A stretch of DNA of 64,000 bases from Microbulbifer aggregans (GTDB lineage: Bacteria > Pseudomonadota > Gammaproteobacteria > Pseudomonadales > Cellvibrionaceae). The translations under genes and the position numbers were made by a program. The notes under the pieces were generated by a model that did not search any database, had not been told where the DNA came from, and saw nothing but the letters and a program-made list of their open reading frames with translations. Location: positions 1,913,001-1,977,000 of the forward strand of contig NZ_CP014143.1 in the NCBI RefSeq assembly GCF_001750105.1, in the 5' to 3' direction. Positions 54,698-64,000 of this stretch are shown here, one piece after another (within the stretch, counting starts at the first letter, position 1; the number at the start of each line of letters is the position of its first letter).

Positions 54698-56650
54698 ATG
54701 CGTGAGTCAATTCGCAACCTTGGCGGGGTCAGCGCCCTGACTCTGGCGCTGATACTGACAGGCTGCTCTGGCGACGGTCAGGGTGAAAAAACTGGGGAGC
54801 AAACTGCGCAAGAGGCGTCAGGCAGCACTCTTGATCAGCAGGCGGAGCGCAAGGATATCGACAGTAGGGTCCAAGAGCTGGTGAGCAAGATGACTCTCGC
54901 TGAAAAAGTCGGGCAGATGACTCAGGCAGAACGTCGCCACGCGACTCCGGAGGACGTAAAGACATTCCACCTCGGCTCCATTCTCAACGGTGGTGGTTCC
55001 TTCCCGGGCAATAACACGCGTGAGGACTGGGTGCAGATGATCCGTGGTTATCAGGATGCCGCCACTTCCACCCGTCTGGGTATTCCAATTATCTACGGCA
55101 CCGACGCGGTACACGGGCACAGCAATGTGGTCGGTGCGACCATCTTCCCTCACAACATCGGCCTGGGGGCGACGCGAAACCCGCAGCTGGCACAAAAAAT
55201 TGGCAACGCTACCGCTCGCGAAGTGGCTGCGACTGGCGTTTCCTGGACCTTCGCTCCCACCTTGTGTGTGACCCGCGACGAGCGCTGGGGCCGCTCCTAC
55301 GAATGCTTTAGTGAAGATCCAGAGTTGGTTGCCGAATTCGCTGCGCCGCTGGTGTACGGCCTGCAGGGCGGCCCCATGGATGGCAATACTCTTGAGGACA
55401 GCAAGATCGTTGCCACTGCCAAGCACTGGGTTGGTGACGGCGGCACCGCTTACGGTACTGGCGATGAGAACTACGTGATTGACCGTGGTGATACCCAGCT
55501 CTCGATGGCGGAACTACAGGAGCTGCATATCGCTCCCTACAAGCCTGCCCTCGATGCCGGCGTGGGGTCCGTGATGATCTCCTACAGCAGCGTCAACGGC
55601 ACCAAGATGCATGAGCACAAGGAGCTGATCACAGAGGTCCTCAAGGGTGAGATGGGCTTTGACGGCTTCACCATCTCCGATTGGGAGGCGTTGAAAGAAA
55701 TTCCCGCAGATACCAATCGCGAGCGGGTCGTGCGCGCTGTCAACGCAGGCGTGGATATGGTGATGGAGCCGGAGAAGTGGCAGCAGTTCATCACCGACCT
55801 GACCGCGGCCGTAGAGGCGGGCGAGATCCCGATGGAGCGTATCGACGATGCCGTAAGCCGCATCCTTAAGACCAAGCTGGAGGCAGGCCTGTTTGAAAAC
55901 CCGCTGCCGCCGCTCGCCAACGGTCCCGAGGCTGACAAGTTACTGGGTCATGAGGACCACCGTGCGCTCGCGCGCCAGGCCGTGCGTGAGTCCCAGGTCG
56001 TGCTGAAAAATGAAGATGCACTGCTGCCATTGACGAAGGGACAAAAGGTTTTCGTTGCTGGCACCCATGCGAATGATATCGGTCTGCAATCCGGTGGTTG
56101 GACCATCGAGTGGCAGGGCAAGGCCGGCGCTATTACTGAGGGCACCACAATTCTGGAGGGGATCAAAGAAGTCGCTGGTGGCCCGGTCACCTTCAGTGCC
56201 GAAGGCGAGGGTGTCGAGGGCCATGATGTGGCCATCGTAGTGGTGGGCGAAGAGCCCTATGCCGAGGGCATGGGCGACTACCGGGAAGCGCCGTGCGAGC
56301 TGTGTAAGCCGATGACACTCAGCGATGAACAGCTGGCGTTGCTGGATAAGATGGAAGCGAGCGGCGTGCCCACGGTGGTCGTGCTGGTCTCCGGCCGCCC
56401 GCTGCTGATCGCCGACCAGTTGCCGCAGTGGGAAGCGCTGGTGGCCGCGTGGCTGCCCGGCTCGGAAGGCAACGGTGTGGCCGACGTACTGTTCGGTGAT
56501 TACGCCCCCACCGGCAAGCTGCCGGTTACCTGGCCCAGAGATCTCAAGCAAATCCCGATCAACGTAGGTGATGAAGGCTACGATCCGCTGTTTCCCTACG
56601 GGTTTGGCCTGACATACCCAAAAGAGGCTTCCGCAGGGGAACAGCAGTGA
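54698..56650 (+). CDS. GH3 beta-glucosidase lipoprotein
   Basis: This 650-residue lipoprotein (ILTGC, acylated C23) consists of a GH3 N-terminal barrel with nucleophile D328 in FTISDWEAL and a GH3 C-terminal domain ending in a typical PYGFGLTYP. It lacks the extra C-terminal domain of the preceding gene. The ATG at 54698 is chosen because the AGAGAGGA site at 54683-54690 is well spaced from it; an ATG at 54692 is too close. The stop overlaps the next gene's GTG. Confidence 0.93.
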   Translation: MRESIRNLGGVSALTLALILTGCSGDGQGEKTGEQTAQEASGSTLDQQAERKDIDSRVQELVSKMTLAEKVGQMTQAERRHATPEDVKTFHLGSILNGGGSFPGNNTREDWVQMIRGYQDAATSTRLGIPIIYGTDAVHGHSNVVGATIFPHNIGLGATRNPQLAQKIGNATAREVAATGVSWTFAPTLCVTRDERWGRSYECFSEDPELVAEFAAPLVYGLQGGPMDGNTLEDSKIVATAKHWVGDGGTAYGTGDENYVIDRGDTQLSMAELQELHIAPYKPALDAGVGSVMISYSSVNGTKMHEHKELITEVLKGEMGFDGFTISDWEALKEIPADTNRERVVRAVNAGVDMVMEPEKWQQFITDLTAAVEAGEIPMERIDDAVSRILKTKLEAGLFENPLPPLANGPEADKLLGHEDHRALARQAVRESQVVLKNEDALLPLTKGQKVFVAGTHANDIGLQSGGWTIEWQGKAGAITEGTTILEGIKEVAGGPVTFSAEGEGVEGHDVAIVVVGEEPYAEGMGDYREAPCELCKPMTLSDEQLALLDKMEASGVPTVVVLVSGRPLLIADQLPQWEALVAAWLPGSEGNGVADVLFGDYAPTGKLPVTWPRDLKQIPINVGDEGYDPLFPYGFGLTYPKEASAGEQQ

Positions 56651-57675
56651 AACTACCGACGCATGGAGGCCCGGTTGCCGTCGTTCTGGCGGCTTCCCTT
56701 GCTGCCTGCAGCGGCGGCGGTGAAGGCGGTGAAAGTTCGGCGAGCGTCGACGGGTATTGTCTCGCTTCCCCGCTCGAGTCCGGTTACTGCCTGGTGTGGA
56801 GCGATGAGTTCGATGGAGAGCAACTCGATACCGGCAAATGGGGCTATGAGCGTAATTGCTGGGGCGGCGGTAATGACGAGGCGCAGTGCTACGTGGATGA
56901 CCCGGACAATGTCTGGGTCGCCGATGGGCACCTGCACCTGAAAGCCATCCAAAAGGATGCCGTGGGGCCATCCGTCATGGATGATCATCCTGATTACGAT
57001 GCCAGCGATACCAGTGGTAGCGGCAGCTATACCTCCGGACGCCTGCGCAGCGCAGGCAAGGGCGACTGGCAATATGGTCGCTTTGAGATCCGCGCCAAAT
57101 TGCCCCGCGGTCAGGGCACCTGGCCAGCCATCTGGATGCTGCCCACCGACTGGGAGTACGGCAAGTGGGCCAGCTCCGGCGAGATTGACATCATGGAGGC
57201 GGTGAACCTGCATGTGGGCGGTGAGGATCGTGTCCACGGTACCCTCCACTACGGCGGCCCCGCACCGGAAAACGTCTACAGCGGTGAACCTTACCGCCTG
57301 CCGGATGGAGCCAATCCCGCTGATGACTTCCACCAGTACGCGCTGGAGTGGGAGCAGGGTGAGATCCGCTGGTATGTGGACGGCGAGCACTACGCCACCC
57401 AGACCAGTGAAGGCTGGTACTCCACCGCCGAACCGGATGATCCACATGCGCCCTTTGACCGGCGCTTCCACCTGCTGCTAAACCTGGCAGTGGGTGGCAA
57501 CTGGGCCGGCAAGGTGAACGATACCGGCATCGACGAAACTGCTTTCCCGCAGCAGATGGAAGTGGACTACGTGCGGGTCTACCAGTGCACGCGTGACCCG
57601 GAAACCGGCAAGGGCTGCGCGTCCCGCGGAGACGGTTTTGTCCGCAATCCGGGTTGGCAACCGCCGGAAGCCTGA
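56647..57675 (+). CDS. GH16 endo-beta-glucanase (laminarinase-like) lipoprotein
   Basis: This 342-residue lipoprotein (SLAAC, acylated C21) is essentially one GH16 jelly-roll. The catalytic set E179-x-D181-x-x-E184 lies in GEIDIMEAV. WPAIWMLPTD and the FHQYALEWEQGEIRWYVDG stretch are family hallmarks. It would cut internal beta-1,3 (or 1,3-1,4) linkages at the surface, supplying the GH3 enzymes encoded before it. The GTG start overlaps the GH3 stop, so translation is coupled. Confidence 0.93.
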   Translation: MKLPTHGGPVAVVLAASLAACSGGGEGGESSASVDGYCLASPLESGYCLVWSDEFDGEQLDTGKWGYERNCWGGGNDEAQCYVDDPDNVWVADGHLHLKAIQKDAVGPSVMDDHPDYDASDTSGSGSYTSGRLRSAGKGDWQYGRFEIRAKLPRGQGTWPAIWMLPTDWEYGKWASSGEIDIMEAVNLHVGGEDRVHGTLHYGGPAPENVYSGEPYRLPDGANPADDFHQYALEWEQGEIRWYVDGEHYATQTSEGWYSTAEPDDPHAPFDRRFHLLLNLAVGGNWAGKVNDTGIDETAFPQQMEVDYVRVYQCTRDPETGKGCASRGDGFVRNPGWQPPEA

Positions 57676-57787
57676 GGTGTCCAGCACCAATCGCGGTGTG
57701 GGGCGGGAAGGGCGTCGCTGACGTCTCAATTGCCCCTCCTGCGCTTTTACAGTAGCTTGGTTCCCACAATAACAACGGGACCTCAGC

Positions 57788-59080
57788 ATGAAGAAGTCGA
57801 TACTCGCGGCCACCGCAGTGGCGGCCACCATCACCGCATTCCTTTCCTCCGGCGCCTTTGCCAAGACCACCATCATCCACGCCGGCCAGCTATTGGCAGT
57901 CCCGGGTGAGAAACCATTGCCCGAGCGCAGCATCTTTATCGAGGACGGCGTCATTACCGATGTACGGGAAGGCTATGTAGAGGAAGGCACGGCCAGCGTT
58001 ATCGACCTGAAGGACAGTTTCGTGATGCCGGGCCTGATGGATATGCACGTGCACCTGCAGGGTGAACTGGGGCCGGGCAACGACTCCGATGCCCTGAAAA
58101 TGTCCAAGCCGCTGATGCAGATGCGGTCACTGATGTATGCCATGCGTACCCTGAGAGCAGGATTCACCACCGTGCGCGATGTGGGTTCCAGCCCGCAGGA
58201 AATGTATGCCATGCGTGACGCCATCAATAACGGCTGGATCGATGGCCCGCGTATCGTCGCCGCAGGTGGCGTTGGCATCACCGGAGGCCACGCCGACATC
58301 AGTGGTGTAAGTCCAGAACTGATGGCCTTCCACGACCAGGAAAACAAGACTGTCTGTGATGGTCCCTACGACTGCCGTCGGGCCACCCGCCACGCCATCA
58401 AGTACGGCGCCGACCTGATCAAGATTACCTCCACCGGCGGTGTCCTCACCGACCGCGCTACTGGTACCGGCCAGCAAATGGAAATGGACGAGCTGAAAGA
58501 GGTGGTGCAGTCGGCAAAGCGGATGGGCCGCAAGGTCGCGAGCCACGCGCATCAGGAGGCGGGCATTATTGCCGCACTGGAAGCAGGGGTCGACAGCATC
58601 GAGCACGGTTCCTACGCCGGTCCATCCTCGCACAAACTGTTCAAGCGCTCCGGCGCCTACCTTGTACCGACTCTACTCGCCGGCGATACCGTGGTGCAGA
58701 TGGCGAAGAACACCGAGATTCTCAGTGAAGCCCAGAAAGAAAAGGCTATTCGTGTCGGCAGCGATATGAAAGGCAATTTTGCCAAGGCTGTGGATGCCGG
58801 CGTGAACATTGCTTTTGGCACCGACAGCGGTGTATCCAAACACGGTGAAAATGCCCGCGAGGCGGTGCTGATGCACGAGGCGGGCATGGACTCCATGGCT
58901 ATCCTCAAGTCTGCCACAGTCAACGCCGCGGACCTGCTTGGCATGAGCGATACCATCGGTACCCTGGAGGTTGGCAAGCAGGCTGACATCATCGCGACCG
59001 ATGGCTCACCGCTGGCGGATGTAGAGGAGTTGCTCGACGTGGACTTCGTGATGAAAGGCGGCAAGGTGTTTGTTCAATAA
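57788..59080 (+). CDS. Exported amidohydrolase-superfamily metal-dependent hydrolase
   Basis: The 430-residue protein has a signal peptide (1-25, AFA-K) and an amidohydrolase barrel with MDMHVHL (first metal histidines), a metal-bridging-type lysine in DLIKITSTGG, HAHQEAG and GTDSGVSKHG. It is like the Xaa-Pro-dipeptidase/imidazolonepropionase-like exported group. The substrate is unknown, and its place in a glucan locus is not explained by known glucan chemistry. A hairpin follows. Confidence 0.87.
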   Translation: MKKSILAATAVAATITAFLSSGAFAKTTIIHAGQLLAVPGEKPLPERSIFIEDGVITDVREGYVEEGTASVIDLKDSFVMPGLMDMHVHLQGELGPGNDSDALKMSKPLMQMRSLMYAMRTLRAGFTTVRDVGSSPQEMYAMRDAINNGWIDGPRIVAAGGVGITGGHADISGVSPELMAFHDQENKTVCDGPYDCRRATRHAIKYGADLIKITSTGGVLTDRATGTGQQMEMDELKEVVQSAKRMGRKVASHAHQEAGIIAALEAGVDSIEHGSYAGPSSHKLFKRSGAYLVPTLLAGDTVVQMAKNTEILSEAQKEKAIRVGSDMKGNFAKAVDAGVNIAFGTDSGVSKHGENAREAVLMHEAGMDSMAILKSATVNAADLLGMSDTIGTLEVGKQADIIATDGSPLADVEELLDVDFVMKGGKVFVQ

Positions 59081-59093
59081 TTTTTCCTGTGAG

Positions 59094-59122
59094 GGAGCGG
59101 CCATGAGCGAATGGCTGCTCCT
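59094..59122 (+). terminator. Hairpin after the amidohydrolase
   Basis: GGAGC-g-GCCAT and ATGGC-t-GCTCC arms around GAGCGA, 14 bases after the stop. There is a C/T-rich tail rather than a U-tract. Confidence 0.6.
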
Positions 59123-59142
59123 CCTTACCGATATTTCAAAAT

Positions 59143-59168
59143 TTTTCCTTTTCCTTTTCCTTTTCCTT
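59143..59168 (+). repeat. TTTTCC hexanucleotide repeat
   Basis: Four full copies plus TT of TTTTCC, in the region between two convergent genes. A short microsatellite with no coding sequence over it. Confidence 0.8.
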
Positions 59169-59301
59169 AAGCAACGAGACCGAAGGCTCCACTAGTGCCA
59201 CGGTAAGAACGCCGGGCTGGCTACTGATTCCCACGGTGCCGACTGTATTGCGCAGAGCCCTCGGGTGGGATCAGTAGGCGGCAATAAAAAACGTGTAGAA
59301 C

Positions 59302-59330
59302 GAAAAAGGCGGGCCTTCAGGCCCGCCTTC
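59302..59330 (-). terminator. Intrinsic terminator of the multidomain GH16 gene
   Basis: AAGGCGGGCC and GGCCCGCCTT arms around TTCA. On the minus strand the stem is followed by five T, ending transcription of the GH16 gene that reads leftward. Confidence 0.88.
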
Positions 59331-59356
59331 TATGTCAGAGTTCCCTGCTCTGAATG

Positions 59357-61519
59357 TTATTGGCACAGTCCGGTGCTGGTCGCCGTATCATGGCTCAGGT
59401 TGCCACCACTCAGGTCGGAAACGCAGAACCCGACTGAGACATTGCCTCCGGCAGAAGCGGAACTGACCACCGTCGCAATGCCATTGGCATCCGTCATGGC
59501 CGAAGCGCCGCTCTCCGTGATGCTGCCGCTGAAGTTGCCGGTAACCGTGACTCCACTCACGCCGCGCCCCAGGTCATCGAGGATAGTGACAGTGGCGGTT
59601 GCGTACTTCTGCCCTTTGCCGGCGGACTGGGTACCGGTCACTACGCTGGAAACATACATCGTGGTGGCCGCAGCGCCGTCATTGACGCTCACCTCGAAGG
59701 TGGCCTGGTCGGTTGCTCCTTCGTTGTCGGTCACCGTCAGGGAGACGCTGTAAGTGCCGGAAGCTGCGTAGGTGTGGCTCGCATTTGCGCCGGTACCGTT
59801 ACTGCCGTCACCAAAGTCCCAGGCATAGCTGCTGATGGAGCCATCACTGTCAGCGCTGGCGCTGCCATCAAAGTCACAGCTGAGGCCGGTGCAGCTGTGG
59901 CTGGCGCTGGCCGTCGGTGCCTGATTGCCAGTGCTGCCTTCGAGGCCGTAGATACTGAAGTTGTCCCAATAGTAGGTATCGCCATTGAGGGTGTTGGGAT
60001 CGAACAGGATCACCAGGCTGTCCACCGCATTATCGGGCGTGCCGCCGTCGATGCGGTCATCGAGTTCAAACTTCAGTCGTTGCCAGCCGCTTTCCTCACC
60101 GACGTAAGCCGCATACTTGGAGTGCCGGCCAGTGGGGTAGTTACTGGCGGTTGCACTGGAGCTGTCCTCCAGCTGTACCAGAATTTGCGTTCCGGGTGCC
60201 GCAGTGGTGAACACATCCATATAGAACGCTTTGTCCCCGCTGAGAAGCGGCGCAGCATCCGGAACAGCAGCGGTATCGGCGATGATCACGTCATACTGTG
60301 CTGAGGCGTTGCGGGTGTACATGGCCGCAGTGCTGGAACCATTGGTGGTATCCGGGGCAGGATTGGCGGCATCCTGTATGAAAGTGCCATCAAACACGGT
60401 GTAGGCCAGTTCGCGGTTTCCATCGAAGTCGTCAAGCACCGTTTCCTGTACCAGCTTGGGCCCGACATGGACCGGCAAGGCCAGATCGCGACTGCCGCAG
60501 CTGTCAGTGACGCTGACGGTCAGGTCGCCGCCGGTGCTGCCCCACTGTACGGTCACGGTATCGCTGCCTGCTCCCGAGACCAGCGTCGCGTCAGCCGGAA
60601 CACTCCAGCTGTAGTTGGCGTTACTGCCAATTGCGCCGGCGACAGAATAGGTGGTGGCTTCGCCGTTCTCCACGATCCGGTCACCGACAAGGCTTGGCTG
60701 GCCGTGGTCGTAGACGCGCACATAATCCACCTGCATGGTTTGTGGCAGCATCGAGTCGTCCACAACGCCACCGAGGGTGCCGCCGACGGCCACGTTCAGC
60801 AGGAAGTGGTACTGGTAGTTTTCAAAGGTCCAGTAGGAGGCATCGGTAATGTCGTCGGGCGTCAGTGTGGCGTACAGCTGGTCGTCCACATACCAGCGCA
60901 TCTCATTGGGCTCCCATTCCACCGCATAGACATGGAAGTCCGCAGACCAGGGCTCTGGCTGGCTCAGCAAACGGTTGCCGGTGAAGGAGTTGTTCGGGTA
61001 GGGCTCGCCATAGTGGATGGTGCCGGAAACATACTCGTCGGCCTGCCCGGTGGATTCCATGATGTCGATCTCACCACTGATGGGCCAGCCCTCGGCAGGG
61101 TCAGTGGGCAGCATCCAGAACGCCGGCCACATGCCATTGCCGTCGGGCAGTTTGATCCGCGCCTCGAATCGGCCATTGGTCCACTCACCACCGTTGGGCA
61201 TATTGGCAGTGCGAAGGCGTGCAGAAGTGTAGGCGCTGCCACGCACACGCTCTTTCCTGGCCGTAATGGTCAGCAAGCCATTGGCGACCGTGGCGTTCTC
61301 GGCCTGGTAATACTGGAGCTCACTGTTACCCCAGCCGCAAATGCCATAGCTGCATCCGTCGCCGATCATCGGCTCCCATTTGCTGGTGTCCAGCGCGGTT
61401 CCATCAAAATTGTCTTCCCAGACCGGGCTCGGGCTCTGGCACTGCTGGCCGAAGGCGGTCGAGGCCATCAACATCGCTGCGGGGAGGGTGAGTCCCCGAT
61501 AACTCTTATTCTTATACAT
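59357..61519 (-). CDS. Secreted multidomain GH16 endo-beta-glucanase with PKD and Ig-like domains
   Basis: This 720-residue exported protein has a signal peptide (1-24, AFG-Q). A GH16 domain (about 30-270) has catalytic E150-x-D152-x-x-E155 in GEIDIMEST, then an Ig/PKD-like module (about 275-350) and a beta-sandwich carbohydrate-binding-like module (about 360-540). A PKD domain (about 555-635) with DFGDGSNG and a final Ig-like domain to the C-terminal cysteine follow. The modules between are read from composition and spacing, so their exact families need a search. It probably acts outside the cell on insoluble beta-glucan. The ATG at 61519 has GAGGG upstream; an earlier start at 61570 is less likely. 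Confidence 0.9.
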   Translation of the reverse strand: MYKNKSYRGLTLPAAMLMASTAFGQQCQSPSPVWEDNFDGTALDTSKWEPMIGDGCSYGICGWGNSELQYYQAENATVANGLLTITARKERVRGSAYTSARLRTANMPNGGEWTNGRFEARIKLPDGNGMWPAFWMLPTDPAEGWPISGEIDIMESTGQADEYVSGTIHYGEPYPNNSFTGNRLLSQPEPWSADFHVYAVEWEPNEMRWYVDDQLYATLTPDDITDASYWTFENYQYHFLLNVAVGGTLGGVVDDSMLPQTMQVDYVRVYDHGQPSLVGDRIVENGEATTYSVAGAIGSNANYSWSVPADATLVSGAGSDTVTVQWGSTGGDLTVSVTDSCGSRDLALPVHVGPKLVQETVLDDFDGNRELAYTVFDGTFIQDAANPAPDTTNGSSTAAMYTRNASAQYDVIIADTAAVPDAAPLLSGDKAFYMDVFTTAAPGTQILVQLEDSSSATASNYPTGRHSKYAAYVGEESGWQRLKFELDDRIDGGTPDNAVDSLVILFDPNTLNGDTYYWDNFSIYGLEGSTGNQAPTASASHSCTGLSCDFDGSASADSDGSISSYAWDFGDGSNGTGANASHTYAASGTYSVSLTVTDNEGATDQATFEVSVNDGAAATTMYVSSVVTGTQSAGKGQKYATATVTILDDLGRGVSGVTVTGNFSGSITESGASAMTDANGIATVVSSASAGGNVSVGFCVSDLSGGNLSHDTATSTGLCQ

Positions 61520-61965
61520 GTTGTTTTCCCTCAGATTGAGTTCGCATGCCCGAAGGGCAAGCTGACTCAAATTAACAAGTCCGGCTCTGCCCGGTTTGTG
61601 TTCGCTGCATGAATACGGTGGGATGGTTCGGAATCGGGGTGATAGGGATGGGGGAGTGATCGCCGCTCCCTGATGGTGTTGATTTGCGCGCCAGCGGTGA
61701 TTCCCGGTGCGGGAATGACAATGAAGCCATACGACCAGTGGTTATTTTTTGATAGTCGATTTACCCGTCAGGCGGATGTTTTCTGGTTGATTGTCCTGCG
61801 GTGCTCGCTTTTGCATGGAAATGTTCTGGGGCTTGTGGGCCTGGGAGCTGTGCTTGATCTTTGTGTGTAGACAGGGTTTGCTTCTAGCGGTCCGAGCCCC
61901 CGTGGCTGCGGCGCTGCAGAGAAATTCTGCCGAGAGATTTGATAAGAACACGAAGAGATTGAGTC
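61520..61965. other. Divergent intergenic region, GH16 and prolyl oligopeptidase
   Basis: This 446-base divergent gap must hold promoters for both neighbours. A GGGAG/CTCCC inverted repeat occurs near 61652-61670. I see no credible gene or RNA. Confidence 0.45.
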
Positions 61966-64000
61966 ATGAGAAAGCTTACCTCCCTCGCTGTAGTGGGCAT
62001 ACTGGCTGCCTGCTCAGGAGAGTCCCCGAGTACCGATGCTGAGGAAACGGCAGCCACGCCTGCTGCCAGCATCAGCTACCCGGATACCCGCAAGGATGCG
62101 GTTGTGGATAACTACTTCGGCACGGAAGTGGCCGATCCGTACCGCTGGCTGGAAGACGATCGCAGTGAGGAGACCGGATCCTGGGTGAAGGCCCAGAATG
62201 AAGTCACTTTTGGCTATCTGGAGTCCATTCCCTATCGTGACAAGCTCAAGCAGCGTCTGGAATCGCTGTGGAATTATGAAAAGGTGAGCAGCCCGTTCAC
62301 CGAGGGCGAGTACACTTACTTCTACCGCAATGACGGCCTGCAGGATCAGTCTGTGGTCTGGCGCAAGAAGGGCGACGGTGACGCCGAAGTATTCCTCGAT
62401 CCGAACAAATTCAGTGAGGATGGTACTACCTCCCTCGCTTCCCTGCGTTTTTCCAAGGACGGTTCCATCGCGGCCTACTCCATCTCAGAAGGTGGTAGCG
62501 ACTGGCGCAAGATCATTGTCATCGACGCAGAGACAAAGCAGGTTCTGGAAGAACCGCTGGTCGATGTGAAGTTCTCGGGTATTTCCTGGAAGGGCAATGA
62601 GGGCTTCTACTACTCCAGTTACGATAAGCCCGAGGGCAGCGAGCTCTCCGCTAAGACTGACCAGCACAAGCTGTACTACCACGAGCTGGGCCAGCCGCAG
62701 TCCGAAGACAAGCTGGTATTCGGCGGCTCTGCGGACGAGAAGCGTCGCTATGTGCAGGGTTATGTCACTGAAGACGATCGTTACCTGGTGATTTCCGGAG
62801 CCAATTCCACTTCCGGTAACGACCTGTTTATCCGCGATCTTTCCCAGGAAAACGCACCGTTGGTCCCGGTACTCGAGGACTTCGAGTCCGATACCTATGT
62901 GATCGACAATGTGGATACCAAGCTTTACCTGGTAACCAACCGCGATGCTCCGAACAAGAAAGTGGTTACAGTTGACGCCGCCAACCCCGCCCCGGAGAAC
63001 TGGGTGGACTTTATTCCGGAAACGGAAAACGTGCTGACGGCTTCCACCGGTGGAGGTTACTTCTTTGCCGAGTATATGGTGGACGCTCTTTCGAAGATCT
63101 ATCAGTACGACTATGAAGGTAATCGCGTTCGGGAAATTGCCCTGCCGGGACCGGGCAGTGCCTCTTCCCTCAGCGGCAAGAAGGAAGACGAGGTTCTGTA
63201 CTACTCGTTCACCAATTACAAGACGCCTTCCACCATCTTCGCCTTCGACGTGAAGGATGCTGAATCCTCTATCTACCGCGAGTCCGGTGCGGATTTCGAT
63301 ACGGATCGTTATGAGTCCAAGCAGGTGTTTTACACCTCCCGCGACGGCACCCGCGTCCCGATGATGATCACCTACAAGAAAGGCCTGGAATTGAATGGTA
63401 AGAATCCGACCATTCTCTACGGCTATGGTGGCTTTAATGTCAGCCTGACCCCTTCATTCAGCATCGCCAATGCGGCCTGGCTGGAGCTCGGTGGCGTCTA
63501 CGCGGTGCCGAACCTGCGTGGGGGTGGTGAATATGGCAAGGAGTGGCACAAAGCCGGCACCAAACTGCAAAAGCAGAATGTGTTCGATGACTTTATCACC
63601 GCTGCCGAGTACCTGATTGAGAACAAGTACACCTCCAGTGATTTCCTGGCAATCCGCGGTGGTTCCAATGGCGGCCTGCTGGTAGGCGCGGTGATGACAC
63701 AGCGGCCTGACCTGTTCAAGGTGGCCCTGCCGGCGGTAGGTGTGATGGATATGCTGCGCTACCACACCTTTACCGCCGGTGCCGGCTGGGCGTACGACTA
63801 CGGTACCGCCGAAGACAACAAGGAGATGTTTGAATACCTCAAGGGGTACTCGCCGGTGCATAACGTGAAAGCGGATGTGCAGTACCCGGCGACCCTGGTG
63901 ACGACGGCTGATCACGACGACCGGGTTGTACCGGCCCACTCGTTTAAATTCGCTGCACATCTGCAGGACAAGCAGGCGGGTCCGGCGCCGACCTTGATCC
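61966..64000 (+). CDS. Prolyl oligopeptidase family (S9A) lipoprotein, 3'-truncated by the window
   Basis: The frame stays open to the window end (678 residues). It has a lipobox-like start [18 protein letters not shown] (acylated C16 if processed). A seven-bladed propeller region (about 60-450) follows DPYRWLED, a family hallmark. The hydrolase domain has NLRGGGEYG, catalytic S567 in RGGSNGGLL and the aspartate in HDDRVVP. The catalytic histidine lies beyond the window. It would cleave proline-containing peptides at the cell surface or in the periplasm. GAAGAGA precedes the ATG. Confidence 0.93.
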   Translation, partial: MRKLTSLAVVGILAACSGESPSTDAEETAATPAASISYPDTRKDAVVDNYFGTEVADPYRWLEDDRSEETGSWVKAQNEVTFGYLESIPYRDKLKQRLESLWNYEKVSSPFTEGEYTYFYRNDGLQDQSVVWRKKGDGDAEVFLDPNKFSEDGTTSLASLRFSKDGSIAAYSISEGGSDWRKIIVIDAETKQVLEEPLVDVKFSGISWKGNEGFYYSSYDKPEGSELSAKTDQHKLYYHELGQPQSEDKLVFGGSADEKRRYVQGYVTEDDRYLVISGANSTSGNDLFIRDLSQENAPLVPVLEDFESDTYVIDNVDTKLYLVTNRDAPNKKVVTVDAANPAPENWVDFIPETENVLTASTGGGYFFAEYMVDALSKIYQYDYEGNRVREIALPGPGSASSLSGKKEDEVLYYSFTNYKTPSTIFAFDVKDAESSIYRESGADFDTDRYESKQVFYTSRDGTRVPMMITYKKGLELNGKNPTILYGYGGFNVSLTPSFSIANAAWLELGGVYAVPNLRGGGEYGKEWHKAGTKLQKQNVFDDFITAAEYLIENKYTSSDFLAIRGGSNGGLLVGAVMTQRPDLFKVALPAVGVMDMLRYHTFTAGAGWAYDYGTAEDNKEMFEYLKGYSPVHNVKADVQYPATLVTTADHDDRVVPAHSFKFAAHLQDKQAGPAPTLI

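Noticed and set aside
61673..61870. Small open frame of 65 codons in the divergent gap before the prolyl oligopeptidase
   Set aside because: No ribosome site, no homology and unusual composition; likely chance.
1..64000. CRISPR array, tRNA, rRNA, phage or insertion sequence
   Set aside because: No regularly spaced repeats, no cloverleaf or rRNA-like sequence, no transposase, integrase or phage structural gene was recognised on either strand.

Overview
The window is about 60 percent GC by eye and comes from the chromosome of a marine, polysaccharide-degrading gammaproteobacterium. Gene order and content (the proA-nadD-rsfS-rlmH-mrdA-rodA-mltB-rlpA-dacC-ybeD-lipB-lipA block, TonB receptors beside flavin-dependent halogenases, and surface glucanases) fit the Cellvibrionales, and a Microbulbifer-like genus is my best guess. 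The taxonomic call is inference from content. No rRNA, tRNA, CRISPR array, phage or insertion sequence was recognised.

Layout. 1-3.1 kb: the start of htpX, a TfoX C-terminal-domain protein, an M15 peptidase overlapping cysE, and a small repeat-tailed protein. 3.1-7.8 kb: inorganic pyrophosphatase (minus strand), then a three-gene operon of a glutamine-synthetase-like ligase, an aldehyde dehydrogenase and an iron alcohol dehydrogenase, which looks like a gamma-glutamyl amine or amino-alcohol catabolic unit. 7.9-16.3 kb: exported MsrA, a luciferase-like monooxygenase, PPi-type phosphofructokinase, mpl, ubiX, a SelW-like protein and an MMPL/RND transporter. 16.4-22.4 kb: halogenase cluster A, made of two divergent tryptophan-halogenase-family genes (one frameshifted) and a convergent TonB-dependent receptor. 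23-36.8 kb: housekeeping genes for protein folding, proline, NAD, ribosome silencing, rod-shape cell wall synthesis and lipoate. 37.2-45.2 kb: halogenase cluster B, made of TonB receptor, halogenase, SapC, cupin_8/JmjC-like protein and halogenase. 45.5-61.5 kb: a glucose and beta-glucan locus with two FHS-family sugar transporters flanking a LytS/LytTR two-component pair, then glucokinase, two GH3 lipoproteins, a GH16 lipoprotein, an exported amidohydrolase and a multidomain secreted GH16. The window ends inside a prolyl oligopeptidase lipoprotein.

How the genes may work together. The GH16 enzymes would cut mixed-linkage or beta-1,3-glucan (laminarin-like) outside the cell, and a TonB receptor would import oligosaccharides. 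The GH3 lipoproteins would release glucose, the FHS permeases would take it across the inner membrane, and glucokinase would trap it. The LytS/LytTR pair sits where it could sense this flux.

The least explained part is the pair of TonB-receptor/halogenase clusters. Each carries one halogenase of a WRIP type and one of a WDI type, with no NRPS or PKS nearby. Cluster B adds SapC and a JmjC-like putative oxygenase. This looks like a modular outer-membrane-associated modification system whose substrate is unknown.
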